Assembly: GCA_000156295.1 (NCBI GenBank)
Contig: DS999236.1
Coordinates: 1-64,000, forward strand
Length of the DNA stretch: 64,000 bases
Source: a marine gamma proteobacterium HTCC2148
GTDB lineage: Bacteria > Pseudomonadota > Gammaproteobacteria > Pseudomonadales > Halieaceae
Direction: 5' to 3'
The notes beneath the pieces were generated by a model. It saw nothing but the letters and a program-made list of their open reading frames with translations, had not been told where the DNA came from and did not search any database. Position 1 is the first letter of the stretch. Every line of letters begins with the position of its first letter. The position numbers and the translations under genes are program-made. Below are positions 24,684 through 33,365 of the stretch, piece by piece.

Positions 24684-26266
24684 GCTTCCTGCACCTTCGC
24701 GGCCAGCTCGCGCAATTCATTTTTCAACACTTTACCGCCAGCATTCATCGGCAGCTCTGCGATAAAACTGACCGTGCGTGGCACTTTATAGTTGGCCATA
24801 TTGTCTTTAGCCCAAGCAATAACCGCGGCCTCGTCGATAGCTTCGTCTGCTGCGGGAACAATATAGGCGTGTGCGACTTCACCCATGCGCGCATCGGGCA
24901 CGCCAATAACGGCAGCTCGCGCGATTCCTGGCATGCTACACAAAATATTCTCGATTTCTGCCGGATAGGTGTTGAAGCCACCCACAATAAACATATCCTT
25001 GATGCGATCAGTGATCCGCACGTAGCCGTCGGCGTCCATCACCCCCACATCGCCCGTTTTCAACCACCCGTCCGGAGTAATGGCGAGCGCTGTCTGTTCC
25101 GGATCATCCAGGTAACCCTGCATCACATTAAAGCCCCGGAACCATATCTCGCCCTCATTACCCACGGAGACTTCCTGACCGTGGTTATCAACCAACTTCA
25201 TTTCCACCCCTTCCATTGCGCGGCCGGAGGTATGAGAAATTCGTTGTGCACTATCGTCCGCGCGGCAAATCGACACCACACCGCAGGACTCGGTAAGGCC
25301 ATAGGCTGTCACCACTACTTCAAAGCCCAGCTCTTTTCTCATCTGTTCAACCAGAGCCACTGGCACGGGTGCCGCACCCGTCACCGCCAGGCGCAAACTG
25401 GACAGGTCGTAATCACTGCGGTTGGGGTGAGCCAGTAACGACTGATAAATGGTTGGCGGGCCGGGAATCATAGACACCCGGTCGCTCTGGATTTGACTCA
25501 TTACCGCATCAAGATCGAAGCTTTTCACTGGCAAAATATGAGCGCCGCGGATAATACAGGCCAGCCAACCGGCCTTGTAGCCGAACGAGTGAAAGAAAGG
25601 GTTAATGACCAGATAATTGTCGTCCTTGCGCAGACCGACAGTCGCACTCCAGTTCTCGAAGGTGCGGATGTTTTGACCATGACAAGTCACTACACCCTTG
25701 GGGTTTCCGGTGGTACCGGAAGTAAACAGGATATCGAGCGTATCGTCCGGCGTCAGCGCATCGGAGCGCTCTGTAACCTCGGCGTCTGCAATCACCTCGC
25801 CCGCAGTGATAAAGTCAGCCCAGGATTGCGTTCCGTCGGCCTGGCCCTCCAAAAGGATGGTATTACGCAGTTCGGGAAGCTCCTCTGACGCGAGTAGCGC
25901 CGGGTAGTTCACCCCGAGGAAATCTGCCACGGTGAATAGCAGCCGCGACTGACTCGCGCGCAAAATGTAGCCTGCCTCTGCTCCCTTCATCCGGGTGTTA
26001 AGCGGCACCAGCACAACACCCACACTCTGCGCGCCTATAGCCGCGATAATCCACTGGTAGATATTGGGCGCCCAAATAGCAATGCGTTCGCCCTGCGCAA
26101 GGCCAGCCGCCATAAACGCACGGGCAGCCTGGCGTCGGGCTGCGTCTAGTTGCTGATAGGTGAGCTGAACATCGCCATCGGTAATCGCCACCCGGTCACC
26201 ATAGGCCTGCGCCGACTGGGCGACCAGCTGGGGGAGAGTTCGTGCCTGGTAGGTAGCTGCTGCCAT
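24680..26266 (-). CDS. fadD3: FadD3-like acyl-CoA ligase (HIP-CoA ligase)
   Basis: This is an adenylate-forming ligase of about 528 residues. Motifs include the phosphate loop FTSGTTGNPKGVVTC, TAYGLTESCG, the GDVGVMDADGYVRITDR segment and the C-terminal catalytic Lys in PMNAGGKVLKNEL. FadD3 activates the steroid-derived propionate HIP with ATP and CoA, the entry step of C/D-ring degradation, and it is the first gene of this operon. I place the start at MAAATYQARTLPQLVAQ (26266), since the candidate -10 element at 26304-26299 would put the transcript start almost on the upstream GTG at 26296. Confidence 0.85.
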   Translation of the reverse strand: MAAATYQARTLPQLVAQSAQAYGDRVAITDGDVQLTYQQLDAARRQAARAFMAAGLAQGERIAIWAPNIYQWIIAAIGAQSVGVVLVPLNTRMKGAEAGYILRASQSRLLFTVADFLGVNYPALLASEELPELRNTILLEGQADGTQSWADFITAGEVIADAEVTERSDALTPDDTLDILFTSGTTGNPKGVVTCHGQNIRTFENWSATVGLRKDDNYLVINPFFHSFGYKAGWLACIIRGAHILPVKSFDLDAVMSQIQSDRVSMIPGPPTIYQSLLAHPNRSDYDLSSLRLAVTGAAPVPVALVEQMRKELGFEVVVTAYGLTESCGVVSICRADDSAQRISHTSGRAMEGVEMKLVDNHGQEVSVGNEGEIWFRGFNVMQGYLDDPEQTALAITPDGWLKTGDVGVMDADGYVRITDRIKDMFIVGGFNTYPAEIENILCSMPGIARAAVIGVPDARMGEVAHAYIVPAADEAIDEAAVIAWAKDNMANYKVPRTVSFIAELPMNAGGKVLKNELRELAAKVQEA

Positions 26267-26298
26267 GAACAGGTTGAGCCAGAGAGTTCGGACCACCT

Positions 26299-26327
26299 AT
26301 ATTAGGGAGTCTCTGGTCGGCAAACAA
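26299..26327 (-). promoter_or_regulatory. Candidate promoter of the steroid-ring operon
   Basis: Minus strand: a -35 hexamer TTGTTT at 26327-26322, a 17-base spacer and a -10 hexamer TAATAT at 26304-26299. Transcription would begin near 26292, giving a leader of about 25 bases before the fadD3 ATG. It is directly downstream of an inverted repeat that could bind the operon's own regulators. Confidence 0.6.
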
Positions 26328-26332
26328 GCGAT

Positions 26333-26364
26333 ATTCGTAATTATTGGTTCAATATTTTACGAAT
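26333..26364. promoter_or_regulatory. Inverted-repeat operator candidate upstream of fadD3
   Basis: Eight-base arms ATTCGTAA and TTACGAAT form a perfect inverted repeat separated by 16 bases. Inside lies a second short pair, TATTG and CAATA, around AAC. The block abuts the -35 element (ends at 26327), a position suited to an activator or to wrapping by Lrp-type octamers. The Lrp/AsnC genes in the operon are the obvious candidates to bind it. Confidence 0.5.
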
Positions 26365-26412
26365 AGTGGAATTTAATCTAAGAAAGAGGATGCTTATACG
26401 CAACAGGAATGG

Positions 26413-27249
26413 CTAAATTTCAATCAGCTCCCAGCTTGCATCCTCCTCATGCTGCAACGCACGATTTTCCCGGTGAAGCTTGATCAAATGGGCGCTCATG
26501 GAGAGCTTGGCCATTGTATGCAAGTCTTCGGATACATCGTCGTAAACCACTTTTACCAAATGATCGAGATCAGTTCTCCCCGTCTGTTGTAGCCCTTTAA
26601 TGACCTTGGCCTCGCGCTTGAGCCGATGATTCACCAGCCATTCAACAATCGCCTTTGAGTCTTCCATGACCTCGCCATGCCCGGGAGCGATCAGGTGCAG
26701 GTCATAGCGCAACAGCAGTTGCAGGGATTCGATATACGCTTTCATATCGCCACTGGGGGGAACAATCACCACCGTGGAACCGTTCATAATATGATCGCCG
26801 GCGAAAAGCATGTGCTCTTCCTCCAGCAAGAAACAAAAATGATTACTGACATGCCCGGGGGTATGCACCGCCCTCAAAGTGAATTCGTCTGTGCATAGCA
26901 CCTCATCATGAACCAATTCATGGGTTGGTTTGAAGGTATCGTCCTGGAACATATCATCCGCAGGCAAGGCTCCCAGAACCTCAGCGCCGGTGGCCTCGTG
27001 AATCGCTTTCCAGGCGGGCGAATGATCCGGATGTGTGTGAGTACATACTATCCATTTAATCCGACCGTCGCCGGCTTCGAGAATCGCTTCGATATGTTCT
27101 GGAATGGCAGGACCCGGGTCCAACACCGCCACTTGCTCATCGCCCAGCAAATAAGTATTGGTGCCAGCGCCCGTCATCACCCCCGGATTGGGCGCAACAA
27201 TTCTTCGGACTCGGGAATTGAGACGAAAGGCGATTCCGTGATCTAACAC
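26413..27249 (-). CDS. MBL-fold metallohydrolase (LACTB2-like)
   Basis: This 278-residue metallo-beta-lactamase-fold protein has the zinc motif THTHPDHSP, then HTPGHVSNHFCF, FAGDHIMNG and APGHGEV, all the usual metal ligands. The N-terminal NPGVMTGAGTNTYLLG and C-terminal helical domain follow the LACTB2/glyoxalase II-like subgroup, whose members hydrolyse thioesters or nucleic acids. The start is a GTG at 27249, three bases after the fabV stop, so it is co-transcribed with fabV. It lies just upstream of the steroid operon promoter. A thioesterase-type role on CoA intermediates is plausible but unproven. Confidence 0.8.
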   Translation of the reverse strand: MLDHGIAFRLNSRVRRIVAPNPGVMTGAGTNTYLLGDEQVAVLDPGPAIPEHIEAILEAGDGRIKWIVCTHTHPDHSPAWKAIHEATGAEVLGALPADDMFQDDTFKPTHELVHDEVLCTDEFTLRAVHTPGHVSNHFCFLLEEEHMLFAGDHIMNGSTVVIVPPSGDMKAYIESLQLLLRYDLHLIAPGHGEVMEDSKAIVEWLVNHRLKREAKVIKGLQQTGRTDLDHLVKVVYDDVSEDLHTMAKLSMSAHLIKLHRENRALQHEEDASWELIEI

Positions 27250-27252
27250 TTG

Positions 27253-28443
27253 TTAGACCATGTTCTCAATGGGCGCGACGGTATCCACATCGGCCCCATA
27301 ATCGACACCCTCAATCTCAAAGCCGAACAGCTGCAGGAACTCCTGCTTGTAGCCTGCAAAATCGGAGAGCTCGCGCAGCGTGTCAGTATTAATATCCTGC
27401 CACAGAGCGGCCACAGCAGCCTGTATTTCGGGATCAAGCTCTTTCCCATCAGCCCTCAGTCGGCCCTCTTCATCGAGGTATGGCTGATCACTGAATAGAG
27501 AATCGCGGAACAAACCGTCAACCTGCTCAATACAACCCTCGTGAATACCCCGCGCCTTCATCACCTTAAATAACAGTGCCAGATAAATAGGCATCGCCGG
27601 TATGGCTGCGCTAGCCTGAGTGACTACTGCCTTGAGCACCGAAACCCGGGCATCGCCGCCTCTGCTTGCCAAGCGCTCACGAAGATCAATAACTCGCTTA
27701 TCGAGGTCTTGCTTGGCTGCGCCAATAGTGCCGTGCCAGTAAATATCCCAGGTCAGTTTCTCGCCAATATAGGTATAGGCTGTGGTCCTGGCGCCATCGG
27801 CAAGCACACCTGCGTCATCAAGAGCCTCTATCCACATTTGCCAGTCTTCGCCGCCCATGACTGCCACGGTATTGTCGATTTCTTCCTGCGTAGCCTGCTC
27901 CAGATGAAAATCCTGTACCTCTTCTTTATCGGTATTGACGCCCTTTTGCACGGTGTCACCGCCAATGGGCTTGAGTGTCGAATTGAACACCTCGCCCGTC
28001 TGGGGGTGCTGCCTGCGCGGCGATGCAAGGCTGTAGACGACAAGATCCACCTGACCGAGGTCGGCTTTGATGGTGTCGATGGTTTTTTGTTTGATCTCGT
28101 TGGAGAACGCATCACCGTTAATGCTCTTGGCGTAGAGCCCATCGGCGTCTGCAAACTTATGAAAGGCAGCGGAGTTGTACCAACCGGCTGTGCCGGGCTT
28201 TTTCTCTGTACCTTCCTTCTCAAAAAATATCCCCAGGGTAGAGGCGCCGGCACCAAAAGCCGAGGTAATCCGTGATGCCAGGCCGTAGCCAGTGGATGAA
28301 CCAATCACCAGCACCCGCTTCGGGCCGTTCTCAATGGCACCGTTGGATTTCACATAATCGATCTGTCTTTTAACATTGGCTTCACAACCCACAGGATGAG
28401 TAGTGACACAAAGAAAACCGCGTACGCGAGGCTTGATAATCAT
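27253..28443 (-). CDS. fabV: Trans-2-enoyl-ACP/CoA reductase FabV
   Basis: FabV is an NADH-dependent enoyl reductase of fatty acid synthesis and a triclosan-resistant alternative to FabI. The protein has about 396 residues from [20 protein letters not shown]. It contains the cofactor loop [24 protein letters not shown], and the FabV-specific catalytic Tyr-x8-Lys in [11 protein letters not shown] use the ATG at 28443 because the family begins MIIKP; the open frame runs 16 codons further upstream. It forms a two-gene unit with the MBL-fold hydrolase. Confidence 0.93.
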   Translation of the reverse strand: MIIKPRVRGFLCVTTHPVGCEANVKRQIDYVKSNGAIENGPKRVLVIGSSTGYGLASRITSAFGAGASTLGIFFEKEGTEKKPGTAGWYNSAAFHKFADADGLYAKSINGDAFSNEIKQKTIDTIKADLGQVDLVVYSLASPRRQHPQTGEVFNSTLKPIGGDTVQKGVNTDKEEVQDFHLEQATQEEIDNTVAVMGGEDWQMWIEALDDAGVLADGARTTAYTYIGEKLTWDIYWHGTIGAAKQDLDKRVIDLRERLASRGGDARVSVLKAVVTQASAAIPAMPIYLALLFKVMKARGIHEGCIEQVDGLFRDSLFSDQPYLDEEGRLRADGKELDPEIQAAVAALWQDINTDTLRELSDFAGYKQEFLQLFGFEIEGVDYGADVDTVAPIENMV

Positions 28444-28533
28444 GGACCGATAATTCCTGGCTTCATCAATGAACGCGTTCACCGACGTCAACGCGGGAGC
28501 AGTCTAGCACAGACCGGCAGCAGAGGAGATGCC

Positions 28534-30306
28534 TCAAACCCCCTCGTAACCTGCTGCGTTGGTAATCCAAAGCGTCTGGTAGGGCTGGATATCGATCACC
28601 TGTTCACGACTGTGAAACTGCGTACCACTGATGAGGTCGGCCCAGTCGTCAGTACCAATGAGATTGATATCCGACAACATCAGCGGCAGGACCCGGTCGC
28701 TGACGTTGCTGATCACGAACACGCTCTGTCGGCGGTCGATACTCTGGCGCCAAAACCCGAAAATAGCGTCGCCCAGGTGCAGGGTAAATTGAGTCGCATT
28801 AGGGTGAAATGCCGCCTGTCGCTGACGAATTTGCAGCAGACCCTTGATTTGAGTAAACACGTTGCCATGCGCAGAGCCCTGACTATCCAGCTCAGCAACC
28901 AATTGATCGTAGTCCCATTGATGACGATTAATAGCTCGATAATGACCACTGTTCTCAACTCGGTCGTAGTCATTACGGGTACCCAACAGGCTGTGAATGT
29001 AAATTCCCGGTATACCCTCCAGGCCCAGCATAATGGCATGAGCACAGACGAAGCGCTCCTGCCCCCAGCCATCAGCTCCTGAAGTCGTTCCCTGCAGTGC
29101 ATCAAACAAAGAAATATTAATCTCATAGGGCTTATTTTGGCCATCTTCCAGAGCCCGATAGGAAACGTGGCCACCGAAGTTCCGCATAGTTTCCACCAGG
29201 GCCTCCAATTCGCCATCGGAGAGCAAACCCTCTGCCGGCCGCAGACCGATACCGTCATGAGACGCGATAAAATTGAAATAGGCCGTGCCATTCTGGGCAG
29301 GCGGCATACTCATCATCCACATTTTTAGATGACTGCAATCGCCGGTGACCAGCGCGTTGACCAACAGCGGAGGCAGGGAAAAGTTATAAACGCAGTGCGC
29401 CTCATTGGCGTTGCCAAAGTAAGACAGATTTTGTCGATTGGGAATATTCGTCTCTGTAATTAACAGTGCATCCGGCACTGCATATTCAATCAAGGTACGC
29501 AGCAACCGCACCAACTCGTGAGTTTCCTCCAGATTGAGACTGCTGGTGCCGGGCACTTTCCATAGAAAAGCCACCGCATCGAGGCGAAAGATACGAACAC
29601 CGTTATCCAGGTAATGACGAATGATAGAAACGAACTGCTTCAATACCTCCGGATTGCGAAAGTCCAGGTCAACCTGATCGTGGCTGAATGTACACCAAAC
29701 GTATTTTGTTCCCTCGAAAGTTTCTACTTTTCGCAACAGATCAGATGTCCGCGGCCTCACCACTGCACTCAAATCATCGTCTGGCGACGCCGTGAAAAAA
29801 TAGTCTTTACCGGGCGACCGGCCACGCAAGAAATTCTCGAACCATAAGCTGCGCCCGGAACAATGATTGATCACCAGATCCGCCATTAATCGATAGTCTT
29901 CCGCAATGGCCGCTATATTCTCCCAATCACCCAGAGATTCGTTAACACTGGAGTAATCGAGCACTGAAAAGCCGTCGTCCGAGCTCCATGGATAGAAAGG
30001 CAAAATATGAACGCCGGTGACTACCTCGTCGGCGTAGTCGTCAAAGAATTTTTTAAGCGTCACTAGCGGTGCTTCACCCTCACGCAGCAGGGTGTCGCCA
30101 TAGGTGATGACAATGGCGTCTCGCTGACTCCAGTGATTCACATGCTGCTGAGGTTCAGCCGCAGTGTTTTCTAACCGCATCAGCCGCTGCAACTGCACTG
30201 CCAGTTCACAGGTTTCAAGCTCTATCGCCGTATCATGATAAATAGCTTCCACATGATGTCGAAGCTTATCCAGCAGCTGTCTGTCAGCGCTAGTGGGGGC
30301 CTGCAT
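28534..30306 (-). CDS. GH13_18 glucoside phosphorylase, probably glucosylglycerate phosphorylase
   Basis: This 590-residue sucrose-phosphorylase-type enzyme has [29 protein letters not shown], the nucleophile Asp243 in [13 protein letters not shown], the acid/base Glu285 in [10 protein letters not shown] and [12 protein letters not shown]. Within GH13_18 the substrate cannot be fixed by motifs alone. However, GpgS, a sugar-phosphoglycerate phosphatase and a glycerate kinase are in the same operon. That context argues for phosphorolysis of glucosylglycerate to glucose 1-phosphate and glycerate, rather than sucrose cleavage. It starts five bases after gpgS ends. Confidence 0.82.
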   Translation of the reverse strand: MQAPTSADRQLLDKLRHHVEAIYHDTAIELETCELAVQLQRLMRLENTAAEPQQHVNHWSQRDAIVITYGDTLLREGEAPLVTLKKFFDDYADEVVTGVHILPFYPWSSDDGFSVLDYSSVNESLGDWENIAAIAEDYRLMADLVINHCSGRSLWFENFLRGRSPGKDYFFTASPDDDLSAVVRPRTSDLLRKVETFEGTKYVWCTFSHDQVDLDFRNPEVLKQFVSIIRHYLDNGVRIFRLDAVAFLWKVPGTSSLNLEETHELVRLLRTLIEYAVPDALLITETNIPNRQNLSYFGNANEAHCVYNFSLPPLLVNALVTGDCSHLKMWMMSMPPAQNGTAYFNFIASHDGIGLRPAEGLLSDGELEALVETMRNFGGHVSYRALEDGQNKPYEINISLFDALQGTTSGADGWGQERFVCAHAIMLGLEGIPGIYIHSLLGTRNDYDRVENSGHYRAINRHQWDYDQLVAELDSQGSAHGNVFTQIKGLLQIRQRQAAFHPNATQFTLHLGDAIFGFWRQSIDRRQSVFVISNVSDRVLPLMLSDINLIGTDDWADLISGTQFHSREQVIDIQPYQTLWITNAAGYEGV

Positions 30307-30311
30307 GATTC

Positions 30312-31541
30312 CTATCCTGCCGTGCCGAATTCTTCGTGATCAGCTTCCACTGCATCGCGCAATTGATCAAGGACATCAGGCATGGCGCTGATTACCCTAC
30401 TCCAGCTGGGAATAAACGGCCGCTCCATTGGCCGGTCAAGAAAAGCCTCGCCCGCCTTCATGATATTTTCGGCAAAAAGCTCAACTGCTTTTTCTTCGTT
30501 GTGTATGTCCAATGAAAGCCCGTTCATCACCGCATCGTTGTGATAGGTCTCAACAAAGTCCAGCGCAATTCGGTAGTAGGTGGCTTTCAGGGAACGGAAG
30601 CTCTCGGTGTTGAAAGTTACACCGCGAGTTGCCAGCTTACGAAATAGCGCCTTGGAGATATCAATGGACATTTTTGATAAGCCGCCCGCGTCATTTTCCG
30701 CAGACAGATCCTGGTGTTTGTGATCGTAAACATCAGCGATATCCGCCTGACAAAGCCTGTTGTTGGCGTAGTTGCGGTACATCTCTGACAGTACGCCTAT
30801 TTCCAGGCCCCAGTCACTGGGTATGCGAATATCATTGAGCACATCGCGCCTGAAAGAAAACTCTCCAGCCAACGGATACCGAAAACTGTCCATGTACTCA
30901 AGGTACTCCATTTCACCAAGATTCTTCTTCAGGGCTCGCAGCAGGGGCGTAACGAGCAGGCGGCTTACCCTGCCGTTGATTTTTCCATCCGCCACTCGCG
31001 CGTAATAACCTTTGCAAAATTCGTAGTTGAACCGCGGGTGCGCCACCGGGTAAATGAGACGCGCCAACAGGGATCTTTCGTAAGTAACAATGTCGCAATC
31101 GTGAAGCGCCACCGATTCAGTGCGGTTAGAGGCCAGAGTGTAGCCCATGCAGTACCAGACATTCCGCCCTTTACCGAGCTCTTTGGGTGCCAGGTCCATG
31201 TCCTGCAGCTTCTTGTCCAGGGCCTGCAAGCGCGGTCCCTCATTCCAGAGTACGCGATGACGCTGGGGTAAACGGCCAAAAAACCTGAGCGCCTCCCTAT
31301 ACTGCGACTCATCTGCCCTGTCCAATCCAATCACAATTTCAGAGAGGTAACCAGCGTGCCTTAATTCCTCAAGGATCGCAGGCAGTGCATCGCCCTCCAG
31401 CTCGGAATACAGTGAAGGCAGAATCAATCCCATGGGTCGCTCCCGAGAGAACTGCTCAAGCTCAGCTTCCATTTCCGCCAGGGGTCTGTTGGAAAGATTG
31501 TGCAAGGTGGTAATTATTCCATTCTGATAAAAATCGCCCAT
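30312..31541 (-). CDS. gpgS: Glucosyl-3-phosphoglycerate synthase GpgS-like glycosyltransferase
   Basis: This is a 409-residue GT-A glycosyltransferase of the GT81 type. The metal-binding DxD is at Asp148-Cys-Asp150 ([11 protein letters not shown]), preceded by [14 protein letters not shown]. The acceptor/active-site region is [32 protein letters not shown], cited here by its key GEF and DWGLEIG residues. GpgS transfers glucose from an NDP-glucose to 3-phosphoglycerate, the first step of glucosylglycerate, an osmolyte used under salt stress with nitrogen limitation. It is 12 bases downstream of the HAD phosphatase gene that would complete the synthesis. Confidence 0.85.
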   Translation of the reverse strand: MGDFYQNGIITTLHNLSNRPLAEMEAELEQFSRERPMGLILPSLYSELEGDALPAILEELRHAGYLSEIVIGLDRADESQYREALRFFGRLPQRHRVLWNEGPRLQALDKKLQDMDLAPKELGKGRNVWYCMGYTLASNRTESVALHDCDIVTYERSLLARLIYPVAHPRFNYEFCKGYYARVADGKINGRVSRLLVTPLLRALKKNLGEMEYLEYMDSFRYPLAGEFSFRRDVLNDIRIPSDWGLEIGVLSEMYRNYANNRLCQADIADVYDHKHQDLSAENDAGGLSKMSIDISKALFRKLATRGVTFNTESFRSLKATYYRIALDFVETYHNDAVMNGLSLDIHNEEKAVELFAENIMKAGEAFLDRPMERPFIPSWSRVISAMPDVLDQLRDAVEADHEEFGTAG

Positions 31542-31553
31542 CTCAGGATTCCT

Positions 31554-32396
31554 TCAATTCAATGGTTTGGCGGCGCTAGTGGACTCTAGCCACTGCTGCA
31601 CACCCTCTGCCCAGCCCGCTGGGCCAAACCCGGTGCTGTAACTAACATTCGCTTGTCGTTCCAGCCGGGGAAAATCATGAACTGGCGACTTGATGACCAG
31701 GGCGCAACGGGACGCTTCCAGCATCGCAACATCGTTACCACTGTCACCGATAGCAATGTCCTGCACTGTACCCAGTGCCTGTTCATAAACCGTGCGCAAC
31801 CAGATCAGCGCTCGCGCTTTGTCGCAATCACCTGCCACGGTAAGAAAGCGCCCCCCTTGCAGAGGGTTTGCGCCTTGCGCGCGCAGGGCCGAAATAAACT
31901 CGGCTTTGCGAGGGTCTGAACCCAGCCATTGCACAGGCTCACTGTAGTCGCGTTCATTGGCACGCTTGGCCGCAACAAGAGACAACCCCGTCATGCTTGC
32001 TATTACTTCTGGCCCCAGACGATAGAAAGAATCGAACTCTCCCCCAAAGCGGCTCTCCAACGCGGCCAACAGAGTCAACCAGTGCCCGCGAGGACTGGAG
32101 AACTCCTTGATCCAATAACCCTCGCGGCACACCGTACCGACCGGCGCAGATGCAAAGTAATTTTCAGGAATAAAAACCGCAGCGCCATTTTCTACAATGA
32201 AGGGATCCTGACTCTCCAGCTGTTGCCGCAGAGCTTCAATTTCAGAGCGGGTCTTACTGCTGGTCGGTATCACGGGTATACCTTGTTGACAGAGATCGTC
32301 CAGCACCGGCTTCGCCTCGTTGAAACTGTAATCGTGATGGTCGAGCAGACTGCCATCGAGATCAGTAAAAACGATCCTCGGCTTATTGTGACTCAT
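31554..32396 (-). CDS. HAD-family mannosyl/glucosyl-3-phosphoglycerate phosphatase
   Basis: This HAD phosphatase of about 280 residues has the nucleophile motif RIVFTDLDGSLLDHHDYSF, the motif II Thr/Ser in VIPTSSKTRSE, ENGAAVF and motif IV IGDSGNDVAMLEA. This is the MpgP (Cof-like, class IIB) layout that removes the phosphate from mannosyl- or glucosyl-3-phosphoglycerate. Next to gpgS the product would be glucosylglycerate. I start it at MSHNKPRIVF (32396), where the ATG overlaps the glycerate kinase stop (ATGA); the frame is open further upstream only inside that gene. Confidence 0.82.
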   Translation of the reverse strand: MSHNKPRIVFTDLDGSLLDHHDYSFNEAKPVLDDLCQQGIPVIPTSSKTRSEIEALRQQLESQDPFIVENGAAVFIPENYFASAPVGTVCREGYWIKEFSSPRGHWLTLLAALESRFGGEFDSFYRLGPEVIASMTGLSLVAAKRANERDYSEPVQWLGSDPRKAEFISALRAQGANPLQGGRFLTVAGDCDKARALIWLRTVYEQALGTVQDIAIGDSGNDVAMLEASRCALVIKSPVHDFPRLERQANVSYSTGFGPAGWAEGVQQWLESTSAAKPLN

Positions 32397-33289
32397 ACAT
32401 TTGCTACAGCCGCAGAGGTGTAACTTTGGATGCGACGCTGCTTGTCCAGTCGATAAAGATGATCGACCCGGGCAGGCAAACGGACCAGACAATGCTCAGT
32501 CAGGCGCTGGTAGAACTGGATAAAATGAGCAATTTCAGCGGCACTCATGATCGCATTACCAGAGCGAGTCAGGGCAAGCTTTTGCTCCTGTTCCAGACGC
32601 CATTGATAAACGCAGTCAAATGAAGGTGCCTGCAACATGACCCAGCGATCAACTCGTCGATAAAGCTCGGAAAAATGCTCGGCCAGCGAATTATTGACAT
32701 AATTACGCCAACGCCCGTCGCTGTCTTCGCGGACCTCCAGTGCGTTGACTGGCTCAGCCAGTTCATCGACGGGCTGCGCCATTGCGCCCATACACCAGCC
32801 CTCAAGAAAAACGACCTGAACAGGCGAGGTGACCTGTTCCCACTCTGAGCCCGGCACTCTGTCATCAATGGATTTATCAAAACGGGGAATCGACGCTGGC
32901 TTGCCACCAAGCAGCGCATCCAGAGTTGCAGATAACAGGCCCATATCATGAGTACCCGGCGCTCCCCGGGTTGCAAGCAGAGGATGAATATCCAGCGCAA
33001 TATGCCGACGCTCCCGCGCAGTCAGATAGAAGTCGTCAAGGGAAAGGGAAGCAGAGGTAAGCCCATAATCTGCCTGCAACAGCGAGCAGAGATAATCACA
33101 CAAAGTGGACTTTCCCGACCCCTGGCTGCCGTTCACCGCTACCAGCAAAGTCCGCGCCGCACTATTTTGGTGCTCAACAAGCGCCGTGGCCAGAGGACCG
33201 AACCACTTCAGTGCATGACTCAGGTAGTCGTCGGGTAGTCGGTTGCGCGCAAGAAAGGATTTTTGCCAGTCAGGCAAGGACTCCGCCAT
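32393..33289 (-). CDS. D-glycerate kinase, GLYK P-loop type
   Basis: This is a 298-residue P-loop kinase with Walker A at residues 54-61 (GSQGSGKS), LSLDDFYLT and the Walker B-like VFLEGWCMGA. The family includes plant-type D-glycerate 3-kinase. In this operon it would phosphorylate the glycerate released by the glucoside phosphorylase and return it to glycolysis or to GpgS as 3-phosphoglycerate, closing the cycle. It follows aceF by 76 bases and overlaps the phosphatase gene by four. Kinases of this fold also include uridine/pantothenate-kinase relatives, but GWCMG and the context favour glycerate. Confidence 0.82.
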   Translation of the reverse strand: MAESLPDWQKSFLARNRLPDDYLSHALKWFGPLATALVEHQNSAARTLLVAVNGSQGSGKSTLCDYLCSLLQADYGLTSASLSLDDFYLTARERRHIALDIHPLLATRGAPGTHDMGLLSATLDALLGGKPASIPRFDKSIDDRVPGSEWEQVTSPVQVVFLEGWCMGAMAQPVDELAEPVNALEVREDSDGRWRNYVNNSLAEHFSELYRRVDRWVMLQAPSFDCVYQWRLEQEQKLALTRSGNAIMSAAEIAHFIQFYQRLTEHCLVRLPARVDHLYRLDKQRRIQSYTSAAVANV

Positions 33290-33365
33290 TGATCATCCAA
33301 TAATCAGTTTTGTCTGCTGTGAAACTTAGCAGATTCCATGCCAAAGGCACCAAATTGGTGAGGCA

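Noticed and set aside
33290-33365. Possible terminator between aceF and the glycerate kinase gene
   Set aside because: There is a CACCAA/TTGGTG dyad and a TCTGCT/AGCAGA stem but no T-run, so read-through into the glucosylglycerate genes is at least as likely.
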